A program made the position numbers and the translations under genes. DNA of 41,940 nucleotides, taken from assembly GCA_019235415.1 (NCBI GenBank), contig JAFAKN010000458.1, forward strand, positions 1 through 41,940, in the 5' to 3' direction. The notes beneath the pieces were generated by a model. It made no database searches, had not been told where the DNA came from, and saw nothing but the letters and a program-made list of their open reading frames with translations. Within the stretch, counting starts at the first letter, position 1. Every line of letters begins with the position of its first letter. Below are positions 1-9,957 of the stretch, one piece after another. Source of the DNA: Alphaproteobacteria bacterium (GTDB lineage Bacteria; Pseudomonadota; Alphaproteobacteria; Reyranellales; Reyranellaceae).

Positions 1-526
1 CGACGACGCGGGTGTGGCGTTCGATCGCCGCGCCTTTCAGCTGGGCCGCCTTGGCGTAGGCCATGGTCACGCCCCAGGGATCGACATGGCCTTCGATCGG
101 ATCGTACAGCGCGCCGACGAAATGCCGCTTGTCCATCAACGGGAACAGGCGGGCCGCCTCGTCGACCGACACCATCTCGAGCTTCATGCCAAGATAGCGG
201 CCGCGCGCGTTGACCATCTTCAGCCAATCCCAGCGCTCAGGGGTGCCGGCCAGCATCAGCCCGCCGGTGAGGTGCAGGCCGCACGACTGACCCGAAGCGG
301 CCTCGATCTCCTTGTAGAGGTCGATGGTGTATTGCTGCAGCTTGGCGACATTGGGATCGCCGTTGATGGTGTGCATGCCGCCCGCAGCATGCCAGGTCGA
401 GCCCGAGGTGAGCTCGCTGCGCTCGATCAGCAGGACGTCGGTCCAGCCCGCCTTGGCGAGGTGATAGAGCACGCTGGCTCCGACGACTCCGCCGCCGATC
501 ACGGCGACCTGGACGGGGGATTTCAT
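1..526 (-). CDS. FAD-dependent oxidoreductase, DMGDH/sarcosine dehydrogenase-like (partial, N-terminus only)
   Basis: The frame opens at an ATG at 526 and has no stop before the window edge, so only about 175 N-terminal residues are present. It starts with a Rossmann dinucleotide-binding motif (VAVIGGGVVGAS, about residues 8-19) followed by an acidic strand end (LLIERSE). The motif GSTWHAAGG near residue 42 is the hallmark of dimethylglycine/sarcosine dehydrogenases, where the His carries covalent FAD. Such enzymes oxidatively demethylate N-methyl amino acids or related amines. The C-terminal folate-binding (GcvT) domain that would separate DMGDH/SARDH from simpler DAO-family oxidases lies outside the window, so the substrate is open. 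No strong ribosome binding site is visible. Confidence 0.85.
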   Translation of the reverse strand, partial: MKSPVQVAVIGGGVVGASVLYHLAKAGWTDVLLIERSELTSGSTWHAAGGMHTINGDPNVAKLQQYTIDLYKEIEAASGQSCGLHLTGGLMLAGTPERWDWLKMVNARGRYLGMKLEMVSVDEAARLFPLMDKRHFVGALYDPIEGHVDPWGVTMAYAKAAQLKGAAIERHTRVV

Positions 527-599
527 GGCGAGGGGCGCTCCGACTCCTGGGAAACCGATGCTACATCGGCCGGCGTCGAGATTCTTGCGCCGCCGCCGA

Positions 600-1070
600 T
601 TAGACGCCGCCGGGGCGTTCGCCGGAATCGCCGACCGAGAAATGCGCGTGCACGACGCGCCACTGGCCGTCCTCCCTGTGGAACACCATCGTCGAGCGGC
701 TTAAAAACTCCTGGCCCTGGTAGTGGATGTCGCGGGGGGGCTTGGCGCCGGTTCCGACCCAGTTGCGCCGCGACTGGCGATGGCACCAGATGACCGCCAT
801 GTCGCCCTTGATTTCACCGCCGACGTCATAGGGCGTCCAGTACGAGCCCTTGACGTTCTTGCCGTAGAACGCCCACAGCTTCTTCCAATGCTCGGCGCCG
901 CGATAGGTGTGGCCGTTGAGATTGAAGAACGTGGCGTGCGGCTCGCGGCTCCAGATCGGCTCGATGCCCGGCCAGTCGAACTTGCCGTTGGCGACCAGGT
1001 ATTCTTCGTGCAGCCGCACCAGCTCGTTGCGGTCGGCTTCGCTGCCGCCCGCGATCGTCGTCTCGGTCAT
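600..1070 (-). CDS. SnoaL-like / NTF2-fold protein
   Basis: A protein of about 156 residues with the length and layout of the SnoaL/NTF2-like superfamily: an N-terminal helix (ELVRLHEEYLVANGKFDWPGIE), a region of the type xATFFNLNGHTYRGAEHW, and C-terminal strands ending in WRVVHAHFSVG. Members are polyketide cyclases, isomerases or small ligand-binding proteins, so no reaction can be assigned. A GTG at 1076 is also possible, but the ATG at 1070 is preferred because it follows an AGGGGTGG ribosome binding site at a good distance. The upstream luciferase-like gene stops at 1080, only 9 bases away, so the two are probably cotranscribed. Confidence 0.8.
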   Translation of the reverse strand: MTETTIAGGSEADRNELVRLHEEYLVANGKFDWPGIEPIWSREPHATFFNLNGHTYRGAEHWKKLWAFYGKNVKGSYWTPYDVGGEIKGDMAVIWCHRQSRRNWVGTGAKPPRDIHYQGQEFLSRSTMVFHREDGQWRVVHAHFSVGDSGERPGGV

Positions 1071-1079
1071 TTCCACCCC

Positions 1080-2075
1080 TTAATCGGCCTTGGCGCCGGA
1101 CTCTAGCACCACCTCCTGCCGCGGAAAGCGAGCCATGTCGCCGATCGGATCCGGCCCGACGAAGGTCAGGACGAGATCGCTGACGCCAGCCGCGGCATAG
1201 GCCGCGATGCGCGCGCGGCAGTCGTGCACGGTGCCCGCGACGGCGAACGTTTCAACGAAGCGTTCGTCGAGCGCCGCGGCCGGCCGGGCGACAGCCGCGG
1301 CGAAGTCGGCCTCGGCGATGCCGCTGTGATCGACGAGGCTTGCCTTGGCCGCCGGTATCCTCTGCGCGAGAGCCCAAAAGGTTTTCAGCATGCCCGACAG
1401 CACCGGCCTTGCGGTTGCCAACGCCGCGCCGCGGTCGGTGGCGACGGCGCAGGGCGCGTACTGCACCAGCCGCTTCGGCTCAGCGATGGCGCCCGCCCAC
1501 GCCGCGAAGCCGGGCGGACACATGTTGGAAACCAGCAGGCCGTCGGCGACCTCGCGACTGAGCGCCAGCGCGCTGGGGCCGCGCGCGGCCATCAGGATCG
1601 GCAGGTTCGGACGTGCCGGCTTGTAGGCAAGCTGCACGTCCTCCACGGCAAAGACCTTGCCGCGGTAGGTCACGCGCTCGCCGGCCAGCATTGCGCGCAC
1701 AATGGCGAAACAATCCCTGAGCGCCGCCAGCGGCCGGCGGTTGTCGACGCCCAGCCGCCCGATCGGCGCGGCGAGCCCCGAGCCGATGCCGAGCGTCAGC
1801 CGGCCGTGCGACAGCTCGTCGAGAGCGCTGGCGTCCATGGCGATCTGTGCCGGATGGCGCAGGAAGGGGTTCCACACGCCGATGCCGAGCTCGATCTGCC
1901 GCGTCGCGGCGGCGCAGGCAGCGAGCGCCGGCAACGTGCCGCGCTCCAATGGATTCTCGGCGAACCAGACCGAGGCGAAGCCATTGGCTTCGGCCGCCTC
2001 GGCAAGCTCGACGCACTGCCTCGGCGCCAGTCCGCCGTGCAGGCGGATCCCGAGTTTCGGCGGAGCCCTCATCAT
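1080..2075 (-). CDS. LLM-class flavin-dependent oxidoreductase (luciferase-like)
   Basis: About 331 residues with the bacterial-luciferase-like TIM-barrel signature: an opening strand KLGIRLHGG, a strand-helix unit with FASVWFAENP, the ELGIGVWNPFLRHP segment, and the LTLGIGSG cofactor-binding turn followed by helices. This family uses FMN or F420 for hydride transfer or monooxygenation; the end SDLVLTFVGPDP resembles F420-dependent reductase (MER-like) members. Two adjacent ATG codons (2075, 2072) follow GGAAAGG, and a GTG at 2090 is an alternative start. It lies just upstream of the SnoaL-like gene on the same strand, suggesting a two-gene catabolic or modifying unit. The substrate is unknown. 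Confidence 0.85.
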   Translation of the reverse strand: MMRAPPKLGIRLHGGLAPRQCVELAEAAEANGFASVWFAENPLERGTLPALAACAAATRQIELGIGVWNPFLRHPAQIAMDASALDELSHGRLTLGIGSGLAAPIGRLGVDNRRPLAALRDCFAIVRAMLAGERVTYRGKVFAVEDVQLAYKPARPNLPILMAARGPSALALSREVADGLLVSNMCPPGFAAWAGAIAEPKRLVQYAPCAVATDRGAALATARPVLSGMLKTFWALAQRIPAAKASLVDHSGIAEADFAAAVARPAAALDERFVETFAVAGTVHDCRARIAAYAAAGVSDLVLTFVGPDPIGDMARFPRQEVVLESGAKAD

Positions 2076-2126
2076 CCTTTCCGTTAGCACGCGTCACGCT
2101 AGACAGGCAGATATTGCGCGGCAAGG

Positions 2127-2579
2127 TCACGCGTTGCACAGGGCCGCCTCGACCATCTCACGGAGGTTCGTGGGCCAGATGATCGCTTGCGTTTGCGACA
2201 GCTCGTCCATCGACCACCAGCGGTACTCGACCATGACCTCGCGCTCGAGCTCCGTCCAGCGCGCGCGTGAAAGCTCTTCGCCATCGGCGCGGACCAGGAA
2301 AAAGCGCTCGTCCTGCAAGACGTGCTCGCCGTCGGGCAGCTGCAGGGCCACCTCGCGGCGGGCAACCTCGGGTCCGACGTCGGCGCGTTGCAGGCCGGTC
2401 TCTTCGTCGAGCTCGCGTACGGCGGCCTCAGCCAGCGTCTCGCCCTCCTCGACGCCGCCGCCGACAGTGCCCCAGAAATCCCGGCCGGCAAGCGGCCCCC
2501 TCGTGTAGACGAACCGGAAAAGCAACACGCGCCCCTTCGGGTCGAGGATCAGCAACCGGGCAGACAATCGCCGACGCAT
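2127..2579 (-). CDS. Nudix hydrolase
   Basis: About 150 residues. A complete Nudix box reads G-x5-E-x7-R-E-L-D-E-E-T-G-L (GGVEEGE...RELDEETGL), which binds the divalent metals and the diphosphate. The protein begins RRRLSARLLILDPKGRVLLFRF, the usual first strands of the fold. Such enzymes hydrolyse a nucleoside diphosphate linked to another moiety; the substrate cannot be read from the sequence. The ATG at 2579 is chosen because it lies 4 bases after the stop of the upstream small gene; the frame stays open further upstream to 2642, but that extension overlaps the small gene and looks non-coding. Confidence 0.9.
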   Translation of the reverse strand: MRRRLSARLLILDPKGRVLLFRFVYTRGPLAGRDFWGTVGGGVEEGETLAEAAVRELDEETGLQRADVGPEVARREVALQLPDGEHVLQDERFFLVRADGEELSRARWTELEREVMVEYRWWSMDELSQTQAIIWPTNLREMVEAALCNA

Positions 2580-2583
2580 GGGG

Positions 2584-2817
2584 TCAGGCGCGCGAGGGGG
2601 CCTGATCGGCGAGCTGCTTGAACAGGCGGTTTCGCTCGGCAATGTGCCTCGCTTGCCGGCCCTCCAGGCGCCTCAGCTGCAGCCTGGCGGGCGTGGTGTC
2701 GTGGCCGGCGCGCTGCAGGCCATCGATTACCTCGCGCTGCCGGGCGAGCTGCTGCTCTTCGCGGTAGAGAAGGGTTTCGGCTTCGTTGAGAAGCTGCACG
2801 AGGGTCGCACGGTCCAT
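2584..2817 (-). CDS. small helical (coiled-coil) hypothetical protein
   Basis: A 77-residue charged protein rich in Leu, Gln, Arg and Glu (AETLLYREEQQLARQREVIDGL then LEGRQARHIAERNRL) that should form one or two long amphipathic helices. Similar short proteins of unknown function are common in alphaproteobacteria. It has no signal peptide or membrane segment. Its stop lies four bases before the Nudix start, so the two are probably cotranscribed. Function unknown. Confidence 0.65.
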   Translation of the reverse strand: MDRATLVQLLNEAETLLYREEQQLARQREVIDGLQRAGHDTTPARLQLRRLEGRQARHIAERNRLFKQLADQAPSRA

Positions 2818-2888
2818 ATGGGCCGAAAGCTTCGGGAGCCTGTGGCGATGCTGTCAAGTGCCCGACCTTGCACGGCGTGTGGCCGATC

Positions 2889-5233
2889 TTACGTCACCCC
2901 GACCCTGAGCACGGCCGGGATGTCGACGTCGCGCAGCCGGCGGGCCGCCGCGGCAAACGACAATGCCGCCGCCGCCAGCACCACGCCGGCGGCGATCGCG
3001 TAGCTGCGCCAGCCGACGACCAGCGGCACGTGAAAGAGGTCGTTGTCGAGAGTCCAGACGATCGCCTGGCCGAGGCCGAGCCCGATGCCGCAACCCAAGG
3101 GCAGCGCCAGGACGACGGCAATGCCGAGCTCGCCGGCCAACATCAGCACGACAGCACCGACCCCGAAGCCCAGGGCGCGCAGGATGGCAAGCTCGCGCAG
3201 CCGCTCCGAAAGCGCCACGCGCACCGTTGCATCGACGATGGCGAAGGCGGCGATGCCTGCGAAAGCGACGAAGAAGGAGACGATGATGCTCAAGGTGCGC
3301 GCCATGGTCCGGCGAAAGGACGACACCGCCGCGGCGCGCGGCACGAAGGCAGCGACCATCGGCGACGCCTCGAGCGCGCGATAGAAGTCCGCCTCGTGGT
3401 GGGCGGCGAAGGTCACGTCGGCGGCGGTTACGTCCTGTCCGGCCGCCGAAAGGCGGTCGAGCGCCGCCAGCTCCATGTAGGCACCGAGACCGATATATTG
3501 CTCGACCAGCGCGGTGACCGGCACGTCGAAAGCGCGCCGCCCCAAAAGGTGGATGGTCACGCGATCGCCCACGGCGATGCCCAGCACCTCCGCAAGCCGT
3601 CGCGACAGCGCAACGCCGTCGGTCGGCGCGGCAATTGGCGTGAGGGCGGGATCGAGCAGGCGCTGCAGCGTGCCTCGAGCGGGCAGGCCGGTTACCACGA
3701 CCTCCCGCGAGGTGTCGCCGAACGTCACCTTGCCGGGTAGCTCGAGACGGCCCTCGACAACGCCGACGCCCGGCCAGCGCGCGACCTCGGCGAGGTTGGC
3801 GATGGGCAAAGGCGAGGCGAAGACGATCGTCGCATCCTGCCGCTGGGCGCGGCCGTAGAACACGTCGACCATCTGGTCGAGCGCATCGAAGCTGAACAGC
3901 GTGGCGATCTGCAATGCGCCGGCAAAGGCCATCGCCAGCATCGCGAGCAGGGGTCGCAGCGGACGTCGGCCGAGCTGGCGCAGCACCATCGCCGCGGGTG
4001 GACCGAGGCGCCGCCAGGAGAGGGTCGCGCTTCGCCGGTAGAGCAGCGGCGCGGCTGGCCGCATGGCAATGGCGGGTTGAACGGCGAGGGCGCGCGTTGC
4101 GGGACGCCATGCGGCCAGAAGCGCGGCAGCGCACAGCACCGCGACCACGATGCCAATGGCGGCGAGGTCGGGACCGTAGCGCAGGCGGGGAAAGTGGAAG
4201 AACTCGGCGTAAAGGTGCGTCACGCCCCAACCCAAGGCGATACCCACCGGCACTCCCAGCCCGATCGCAGCGGCGGCAAGCAGCAGGGCGAACTTGAGGT
4301 AGTGCCAGACGATCGTGCTGCCGTCGAAGCCCAGGGCCTTCACGATGCCGATCTCGGACCTCTGCAGCTCGACGATGCGCAACAGCGAGGCACCGAGGAG
4401 AAAGACCGCAACGCCAAGGAAGATGGCCGGCACGATGAGGCCGATCGCGCCGAGCTCGTCGAGCTGGCTGGAGACGAAGGCGTGCGAAGGCTGCCGGGTC
4501 CGGTCGGATCCGGTAGCGCCGAGCCGGTCCAATGCCGCGAGTATGTCGGCCGCCGCCGCGTTGGGCGCGCGTCCGATGGCGAGATCGTTGATCTTCCCGG
4601 TGAGGCCGAGATCCGCCGCCAGCGGCCCCTGCTGCATCCAGATGATGGCGAAGCGCCGGCTGTCCGGCACGATCTGGCCCGGTCCTAGCGCGAACACGAA
4701 TTCCGGCGACAGAGCGACGCCCGCGATCCTGAGCTGTCGTGCCTGACCGGCGATGGCCAAGGTCAGCCGGCTGCCCGGGCCGAGGCCATGGGCTTCGGCA
4801 AAGCTCTGGCTGACCAACACGTCGTCGGGATGATCGGTATCCGGCATTCGGCCGCGTTGCAACACGGGTCGATTCACGGGAGGTCCGCTGTCGGTTGGCA
4901 GCGACATCAGCCGAGCCGTGATCGGCTCGTTGAAGCCGTCGATCGTCACCACGCCATGGCCCACCACCCGGCCGACGACGGCAGCGACGCCCGGCATGGC
5001 TCGGATCGTGTCGGCCAGTGACTCGGGCGCCGGTGGCAAGGAGGCGAACAGGTCGGCAAAGCCCGTGCGGCGATAAAAGTCCTCGCGCGACGCCTCGAGC
5101 GAGCGCTGCACGCTGAACGACATGGTCACGGTGGCGGCCGCGCAGGCAAGCACCAGCACGATGCCCAGCGCCTGTCCGCCGAACGCCCGCAAGTCGCGCA
5201 ACAGCTTGCGATCGAGAATGCCGCGCGCGGTCG

Positions 5234-5240
<7 letters not shown>
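2889..5240 (-). CDS. ABC transporter permease, FtsX/MacB type (two FtsX domains)
   Basis: About 783 residues in the layout of large FtsX-like permeases: an N-terminal membrane helix (about 20-40, LGIVLVLACAAATVTMSF), a soluble periplasmic domain (about 45-255), a triple membrane-helix FtsX domain with the conserved ELQRSEIGIVKALGF segment, a second helix and periplasmic domain (about 395-640), and a second FtsX domain ending with RLRELAILRALGFG and DIPAVLRVG. This family does mechanotransmission or lipid/lipoprotein export rather than classical substrate translocation. The ATG at 5240 overlaps the end of the ATPase gene by 7 bases, so the two are translationally coupled. The upstream partner is the reductase-UbiA fusion, which suggests a lipid-soluble or prenylated cargo, but that is inference. 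Confidence 0.9.
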
Positions 5241-5929
<689 letters not shown>

Positions 5930-5943
5930 GGCCACCGCGCAGG

Positions 5944-7530
5944 TCAGAGCAGCGCCCAAAGCGGCAGGGCGACGAACCACACGATGTAGGTCAGCGACAT
6001 GGCCATCAGCCCGTCGATCCGGCGCGGCTCGCAACGCTGGCGCAGATAGCGTTCCAGCATGACGATCTGCAGCACGGCATAGGGCACGATCAGGAGCGCG
6101 ATGGCGGCCAGCATCCCTTCGCCGATCAGCTGCGGCAGCAGCGCGACGGCGAGCACGGCGGACGCAACAGTCGTGGCCTGTGCCAGCCGGACAGCGACGC
6201 GGGGGCCGAGGCGGACGGCGATCGTGCCCTTGCCGACCGCGCGATCGGCTTCGTAATCGGGGACGCCCGACAGCGTGATGGCGGGCAGGATGGCAAAGAA
6301 CAGCGGCACGGCGATCAACCAGGGCCAGGCGTTCGTCCATGTCCCGCCCTGGAAGGCGTAGCCGCACAGGATGACGCCGAGGCTGTGCGTCACCCCGACG
6401 TCGAGCTCGCCCAAGCCGCGCCAGCAGAAGCGCAGCGGCGGCACCGTGTAGCCGATCGCCAGCACCCCGAGCGAGGCCAGGATGAGCAGGCTGGGGAAGG
6501 GTGGCACCAAGGTCGCGAGCGCCAGGCCCAGCGCGACGAACAAGCCGAGCGTCAGCGCCACGGCGATCTGCATGCCGGCGAAGCTGATGCTGCCGTCGAC
6601 CAGCACGCGCGAGCCGCCACTGAACGGCCCGAAATGACGATTGCGCACGTCACTCTCGAAATCGAACGTGTCGTTGGTGAAGACGGTCGCCAGCTCGAGC
6701 GAGAACAGGCAGGCAAGTCCGAGCCAGAACGCCAGCCAGGAGAACTGCCCGGTGGCGTGCCACGCGCCCGCGGCGCCGATGGCATAGGCCGCCCAGGCCA
6801 TGGGGTGGAATTGCAGGCGAAAGCTCGCGAGCCATGCGGCAAGGCGCCCGCGCACCCGCTGGCCGGAGGTCAGCGCGCCATCGTGCAATGCCAAGCCCTC
6901 CCGGCGCGCCTGCTCGAGCCACTCGGCGCGGCGCTCGGCGCTGGCCGGCTTGACCGGTCCGAAGATGGTGCTGCGTACCGGCCCGATACCGCAGAACCCG
7001 AGAGTGGCGCGGCTGAGCGCGTTAAGGCCGGGCGCGCGGTAGATCCATCGGTAGACCCAGGGTGGCGTGTCCATGGTCGTCAGCAGGTGCGCCGTCTTGC
7101 CGACCAGCAACTTGTCCCAGCCTTCGCCGTCGTCGCGGTCGGCGAAGGCAAAGCCCGGCATCAGCACGCGATCGAGGAAGCCTTTTAGGCAGGCCGGCAT
7201 CGTGCCCCACCAGGTCGGGAAGACGAACACGAGATGCTCGGCCCAGGCGACGAGACGAACCGCATCGGCGATGCCGGGCTCCAAGGGCTGGTCGCGCGGC
7301 GAGGGCACGAGCACGTTGGCCTCGAACGCGAGCTCGCCGAGCGAGATGCGATTTATCTCGGCGCCGACGCCCTTCGCTCCGGCTTCATAGGCATCGGCCA
7401 ACGCCTCGCACAGGCTGCCGCGCCGCGGATGGCCCAACACGAGGAGAACCTTTGGCGGTTTCTGCGAACGCTCGGACGCGATTTGCCGCCGCTCGGCAAG
7501 AGCCGTCGCGGGTCGAGGATCGTGGGGCAT
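5944..7530 (-). CDS. fusion protein: NAD(P)H quinone reductase (flavodoxin fold) + UbiA-family prenyltransferase
   Basis: A 528-residue two-domain protein. Residues about 24-215 look like the NQO1/KefF/MdaB flavodoxin-2 family: VLLVLGHPRRGSL phosphate-binding loop, then LVFVFPTWWGTMPACLKGFLD, a classical FMN/quinone-site segment. Residues about 235-528 form a multi-helix membrane domain with the two Asp-rich motifs of UbiA prenyltransferases, NDTFDFESD (about 286-294) and DYEADR (about 424-429), which bind the Mg-diphosphate of the prenyl donor. A reasonable reading is that the first domain reduces a quinone and the second prenylates or otherwise alkylates an aromatic ring, but no substrate is visible. 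It is the first gene of an operon with an ABC ATPase and FtsX permease. The ATG at 7530 follows GAGAAGGC. Confidence 0.88.
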   Translation of the reverse strand: MPHDPRPATALAERRQIASERSQKPPKVLLVLGHPRRGSLCEALADAYEAGAKGVGAEINRISLGELAFEANVLVPSPRDQPLEPGIADAVRLVAWAEHLVFVFPTWWGTMPACLKGFLDRVLMPGFAFADRDDGEGWDKLLVGKTAHLLTTMDTPPWVYRWIYRAPGLNALSRATLGFCGIGPVRSTIFGPVKPASAERRAEWLEQARREGLALHDGALTSGQRVRGRLAAWLASFRLQFHPMAWAAYAIGAAGAWHATGQFSWLAFWLGLACLFSLELATVFTNDTFDFESDVRNRHFGPFSGGSRVLVDGSISFAGMQIAVALTLGLFVALGLALATLVPPFPSLLILASLGVLAIGYTVPPLRFCWRGLGELDVGVTHSLGVILCGYAFQGGTWTNAWPWLIAVPLFFAILPAITLSGVPDYEADRAVGKGTIAVRLGPRVAVRLAQATTVASAVLAVALLPQLIGEGMLAAIALLIVPYAVLQIVMLERYLRQRCEPRRIDGLMAMSLTYIVWFVALPLWALL

Positions 7531-7737
7531 GGATTGCCTTCTCGAGAGGAGCAGCGCGCGGCATCATGACGGCTCCGTGTCGCGCTGCGAATGACTTCCG
7601 ATCACGACGCAGTGAAGCTGCGCGCCCGCGGCAATTGAGCCAGCTTCATTCGCAACGGGTGCGGCGTATCGGCCGGCTTGCGCGGCGCCCAGCAGGGGTC
7701 GAACATCCCGTCAAACATAAAGGTCAGGAGGAACGCC

Positions 7738-8886
7738 ATGAAGGTCGGCATCGCGCTCAACATGCTGTACGAGCCCGGTCGCCCCGACGCGGCCGTCGTG
7801 CACGAGCACTTCGCGCTGGGCGACCTTGCCGAGCCGCTCGGCTTCGATTCGCTCTGGGCGCTCGAGCACCATTTCACGGGCTACGCCATGTCGCCGGCGC
7901 CGACGCAGATGCTGGCCTACTTCGCTGGCCGCACTAAGCGCGTGGCGCTCGGCACGGCGGTGATCGTGCTGCCGTGGCACGATCCGATCCGCGTCGCCGA
8001 GCAGATTGCGCTTTTAGACATCATGTGCGGCGGCCGCTGCCTCTTCGGGTTTGGGCGCGGCGCCGCGTCCGCCGAGTACGAGGGCTTCGGCATCGCCATG
8101 GGCGAGGCGCGCCCGCGCTTTGCCGAGGCGGCGCAGATCGTCGTCAAGGCGCTCGCCAACGAGAGCTTCGAGCACCGGGGCGAGCACTACAAGATCGCAC
8201 GCACCTCGATCCGGCCGCGGCCGATCTCCCATCCCGAGCGGCGCTTCTATGCGAGCTCGGTCAGCCCCGAATCAGCCGAGCTGATCGCCAAGCTGGGCTT
8301 CGGCATGCTGCTGATCATGCAGAACGAATGGGCCAAGTGCCGCGAAGACATCGTGAAGTTCCACGCCACCGCCGCAGCCGCCGGGTTCGCCGCCAAGCCG
8401 CCCATCATCCTGACCAACGTATCGGTCGCCGAGAGCCGCGAGGAGGCGCGCGAGCGGGCGCTGCGCTATCTAGGCCGCAAGTGGCAGTCGATCGACGACC
8501 ACTACCATTTCTCCGACGGTCATCTCGGCTCGGTGAAAGGCTACGAATCCTACGGCAAGGTGGCCAAGACCTATGCCAAGCTGCGCGACCCCGAGCATCT
8601 CAAGAAGGCGACGGAGTTCTACGTCTCGATCCAGATCGTCGGCACGCCGGACGACTGCCTGCAGCAGATCGGCGAGCTGCAGGAGGTGACGGGGCTCGGC
8701 CATCTCGTGACCGAGTTCGCTTTCGGCAACCTGCCGCATCACGAAGCCGAGCTCAGCATGCGGCTGTTCGCCGACAAGGTGCTGCCGACCCTGCAGCACG
8801 ATCCGGCCTTTGCCGTCGCGACAACGAGCGCCGGCCATCTGCCGCACAGGCATGGCGGCCACGACGACGTCTTCGCGCCGGCGTAG
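7738..8886 (+). CDS. LLM-class flavin-dependent oxidoreductase (luciferase-like)
   Basis: About 382 residues. The start is the ATG at 7738, preceded by a near-perfect ribosome binding site (AGGAGG, seven bases away); the frame is open further upstream but is not needed. The sequence follows the luciferase-like monooxygenase family: MKVGIALNM first strand, FDSLWALEHHF, TKRVALGTAVIVLPWHDP, and the FGFGRGAASAEYEGFG loop. The C-terminal part carries the conserved QIVGTPDDCLQQI helix. It is longer than, and of a different subfamily from, the other luciferase-like protein at 1080-2075. It is divergent from the reductase-UbiA operon. The substrate is unknown; it may work with FMNH2 supplied by a separate reductase. 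Confidence 0.88.
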   Translation: MKVGIALNMLYEPGRPDAAVVHEHFALGDLAEPLGFDSLWALEHHFTGYAMSPAPTQMLAYFAGRTKRVALGTAVIVLPWHDPIRVAEQIALLDIMCGGRCLFGFGRGAASAEYEGFGIAMGEARPRFAEAAQIVVKALANESFEHRGEHYKIARTSIRPRPISHPERRFYASSVSPESAELIAKLGFGMLLIMQNEWAKCREDIVKFHATAAAAGFAAKPPIILTNVSVAESREEARERALRYLGRKWQSIDDHYHFSDGHLGSVKGYESYGKVAKTYAKLRDPEHLKKATEFYVSIQIVGTPDDCLQQIGELQEVTGLGHLVTEFAFGNLPHHEAELSMRLFADKVLPTLQHDPAFAVATTSAGHLPHRHGGHDDVFAPA

Positions 8887-8907
8887 GCCGGTCGTCCCGG
8901 GCAATGC

Positions 8908-9693
8908 TCAAAGGTCGTATTGTTTCAGCTTGTAGTTATCCATCACCCATTTGAGGGTGGTGCCGTACTGCGGATCGGTAGCGTAGACACCGGTCAGGGC
9001 GTCGGCGAATTGGTCGGGATCGCGGATCAGCTCCATGGCGGCCTTGTAGGGCGAGGCCGTCGCCAAGAGCTTGCCGTGCGCGTCGAAGGCTTCCGATAGG
9101 CTGGCGAACCGGCGAAACCTCGCCGTCACGGTGACCGACTTGCCATCGATCACTTCCCAGGTACCGCTCTCGACCGCCGGCTGATCGTCCAGCGCCTTGA
9201 TGCCGAACGGATTGTTGCTGTCGGGCGGCATCGCCGAACCCCAGGCGCTTTCGACGATCCATTGGGCGATGGTCACCGCGGCAGGCACTTTCCAGCGCTG
9301 GGCCGAGGCCTTGGCCGCCTCGATGATCTGCGGCGGGACGATGCCGACATGGCCGTACTGGGTGGGCGGAGGCGTCTCCTTGGTGACCAGCGGGCGGGCT
9401 GCCAGCGCGTAGTAGGTCGGGCTGCCGGGGGCCACGAACCCGCTGGGCGGGTTCATGCTCATCATGATGGCCTGGAAGGCCTTGATCGCCAGGATCGTGC
9501 CGGGGTCCATGACGCCGGTCACCGGCACATCGGTGTGCGGCTTGGGCAGTCGTTTGTTCAGGAGCGACTGGATGACGAACACGTCGCCCGGACCGTTCAC
9601 GCCGTTCTGGCCGACCGACGTGAAGATCGGCGGCGCGACGCTGCCCACTTCGTCCGTGCTGAGAATCGTCTGTGACGGGACGAGGTCACCCAT
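8908..9693 (-). CDS. GH73 glucosaminidase with peptidoglycan-binding-like domain; candidate T6SS effector
   Basis: About 261 residues from the ATG at 9693, which follows AAGGA. The N-terminal part (about residues 20-95) contains a segment SVGQNGVNGPGDVFVIQSLLN, a helix-turn pattern resembling PG_binding_1 domains. The C-terminal half is a FlgJ/GH73-type endo-beta-N-acetylglucosaminidase: ASAQRWKVPAAVTIAQWIVESAWG supplies the catalytic Glu, followed by NNPFGIKA and the closing DPQYGTTLKWVMDNYKL. It should cleave the peptidoglycan glycan chain. No Sec signal peptide is seen, so export by the adjacent T6SS is plausible. It is divergent from the FHA gene. No immunity gene follows: the next gene leftward is an oxidoreductase on the other strand. 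It could instead be a housekeeping wall hydrolase that helps T6SS assembly. Confidence 0.8.
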   Translation of the reverse strand: MGDLVPSQTILSTDEVGSVAPPIFTSVGQNGVNGPGDVFVIQSLLNKRLPKPHTDVPVTGVMDPGTILAIKAFQAIMMSMNPPSGFVAPGSPTYYALAARPLVTKETPPPTQYGHVGIVPPQIIEAAKASAQRWKVPAAVTIAQWIVESAWGSAMPPDSNNPFGIKALDDQPAVESGTWEVIDGKSVTVTARFRRFASLSEAFDAHGKLLATASPYKAAMELIRDPDQFADALTGVYATDPQYGTTLKWVMDNYKLKQYDL

Positions 9694-9957
9694 GGCGACC
9701 GATTCCTTAAACCGTCGAAGGACGCTGCCGCAAGCTTGGCCGGCGGCCGGGGCATCGTCAACCATTGCACTCAGCGCGCGATTGGTGACGAAGCGCACAG
9801 TCGGCAGGACAGAATTGTGGGCACGCTGCAGATTGCTAAAAGGAGCCCAATCCGATTGCTCTGGCGTGGCTTCCGGGACTATTTTTTGGACAACGGCCAG
9901 GGTGACGAAGGGGGTAGCTGCAGTCCCATCACCCGATGGCATAGGGGGTGCGCCGAC
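9694..9957. promoter_or_regulatory. divergent intergenic region between glucosaminidase and FHA/T6SS operon
   Basis: These 264 bases separate the two divergent genes and must hold the promoter of the plus-strand T6SS operon. The frame of each neighbour stays open across it, but the translations look unlike conserved protein. I found no convincing sigma-54 or sigma-70 hexamer pair. A ribosome binding site AGGGGG lies before the GTG at 9958. Confidence 0.5.

Noticed and set aside
9694..9942. N-terminal extension of the glucosaminidase (about 83 residues)
   Set aside because: The extra residues look non-coding, and the ATG at 9693 has a ribosome binding site.
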